From positions 5,621,001 through 5,685,000 of the forward strand of contig NC_135556.1 in assembly GCF_964340395.1 (NCBI RefSeq): DNA of 64,000 nt, in the 5' to 3' direction. This DNA is from Glandiceps talaboti. Lineage: Eukaryota; Hemichordata; Enteropneusta; Spengelidae. A program made the position numbers and the translations under genes. Position 1 is the first letter of the stretch, and every line of letters starts with the position of its first letter. Below are positions 62,721-64,000 of the stretch, in pieces. The notes below the pieces were generated by a model. The model did not search any database, was not told the DNA's origin, and saw nothing but the letters and a program-made list of their open reading frames with translations.

Positions 62721-63730
62721 ATACGAGACAGACGCTCATCACTTTGTTTTCTATGCTTACTCACTCACTAGCTGCTTGAGGTACCATCAGGAATCTTACA
62801 GTCGAACACTGAAGAAATTTAGCAGACATACATACAATTTCAAATTATTGAATACGGCAATGCATGGCATCTTGAGTCGTATATTATCTAACCTAAAATA
62901 TGAAGATAAAGTTAAGGGTCAAAAGATGAAGACTTTATGGCTGTTTGATTGATCAATCGTTCGAGCACTGAGTCCAAACGTCGGCACTACCAGCTCTGAG
63001 AGCCAAACATCAATCCTGACCTCCAGGGAGATTCCTCTCGCAACCAAGATCCACCTTCAAACTCATGAAAATACAACAAATTCTTCTGGTGCAGGCCTCT
63101 GAATCAATACCGTAGGGAATGACTTTAGTACTTTGTACAATTTGCATAATATTATGCAAATTATACAAATTATGTAAGACAATCATGGTATCGTTAATTT
63201 TGCTAAATTTGATGAAATTCTGAGCTATAAAATTTCTAGTTGAGTTTAGCGGTGCAAGGAACCCGTCTATTGTTATTAAATTGTCGATATTATTCATACT
63301 TCATTACATTCACACACATATCACAGGTCACGCGTGTGTCTACTGTGTATGAAACCACCAAACCGTGGATTTTAAAGCTAAGACAGAAAGTAAATCCATA
63401 AAAATAAAGTGAAAACTGATTCGGAAGTTATGAAGTTATGTCCTTTAAAACATTCCCTGTGGATTATGAAGACAGCCTGGATAGAGTTCATTACACAACG
63501 GGAACTTCAAGAGATCATACATTTTATCTGATAAAAGCCTTAACGAGTATATAACTGTTCATATTTATAAAGGATGCATTAACGCACGTTGAAGTATATA
63601 GCCAATGGACATGAGTTTGTATTGGTTCAAATAATTACAACATTATGTAGATAGCATCACAGTGGTTTACTGCAAGGGGAACGCCATGTTACAACTAATA
63701 ATGTATCAATCAACTCGATATACTGTAGCA
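62721..63730. other. No gene recognised
   Basis: Short open frames only, without recognisable domains. Confidence 0.4.
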
Positions 63731-63955
63731 AAAATTTACCGATAACGTAGTAAAACAACTGATAATGTGCCAATTAACCGATAACGTAGTAACATTTTCT
63801 TACCAATAATATACACCAAATTGTTACGTTTGATACAGCCTTTACAACTGATTAATGGTCACAAATTAAAACATAGTATCTCAAAATCGATATGTAATTA
63901 GCATTGATAAGCTTACATTATCAGTAAATCCTTACTACATTATCGGAAATTTGTT
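63731..63955. mobile_element. MITE-like element with internal motif repeats
   Basis: The outer ends AAATTTACCGATAACGTAGTAA (left, 63733 on) and AAATTTCCGATAATGTAGTAA (right, reversed) match. CYGATAAYGT-type motifs recur several times inside. It is near the window edge. Confidence 0.6.
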
Positions 63956-64000
63956 TATGTTAGGTATATATACGCGTCCATCATCCTACTGCACGTTTCC

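Noticed and set aside
62644-62952. 102-codon open frame
   Set aside because: Starts inside dispersed repeat family D and has no domain similarity I can see.

Overview
This is animal nuclear DNA: AT-rich, intron-rich, and full of microsatellites, minisatellites, foldback elements and LINE/SINE copies. It shows no bacterial operons, CRISPR array or rRNA. The genes and the repeat content suggest a marine invertebrate, perhaps a deuterostome such as a hemichordate, cephalochordate or echinoderm; the species cannot be settled from the sequence.

Layout. (1) 0-3 kb: two exons of an SLC7-type (LAT family) amino-acid transporter on opposite strands. The second lies between the arms of a 74-bp inverted repeat, as if that piece had been flipped. 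A tRNA-derived SINE with target-site duplications is also present. (2) 3.3-11 kb: an intact single-exon class A GPCR on the minus strand and a diverging inverted copy on the plus strand. The copy is broken by a 4-bp insertion and a 14-bp deletion. An internally deleted LINE and a HINE/pearl-like repeat lie between them. (3) 12-15 kb: a 49-bp minisatellite, a small foldback element and a second SINE. (4) 15.4-39.5 kb, minus strand: a complete cytosolic leucyl-tRNA synthetase gene (LARS1). I could place 23 coding exons with consistent splice phases, giving 1178 residues, plus a probable 5' UTR exon. Its introns carry a hAT-type transposon with a perfect 8-bp target-site duplication, foldback elements and minisatellites, one of which repeats an exon's own 5' splice site. 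(5) 39.47-39.96 kb: a short divergent promoter region shared by LARS1 and NUDCD2. (6) 39.96-51.6 kb, plus strand: a complete four-exon NUDCD2 gene (157 residues). Its 8.2-kb second intron holds a 47-bp array and a 4.45-kb, roughly 89-copy 50-bp satellite that has no stop codon in any sense frame over long stretches. (7) 51.6-64 kb: no host gene recognised. It holds several HINE/pearl-like copies, a 250-bp palindromic foldback element with a 9-bp target duplication nested in one of them, a 1000-bp TIR element flanked by TA, and smaller MITE-like repeats.

LARS1 (charges tRNA-Leu and reports leucine to TORC1 in animals) and NUDCD2 (an Hsp90/NudC-type co-chaperone) are both housekeeping genes and are arranged head to head. 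The GPCR pair is unrelated. I found no multi-gene system. The most unusual signals are the strand-flipped SLC7 exon, the GPCR with a coiled-coil tail, the duplicated LARS1 splice donor, the KMSKQ signature in LARS1, and the stop-free 50-bp satellite.
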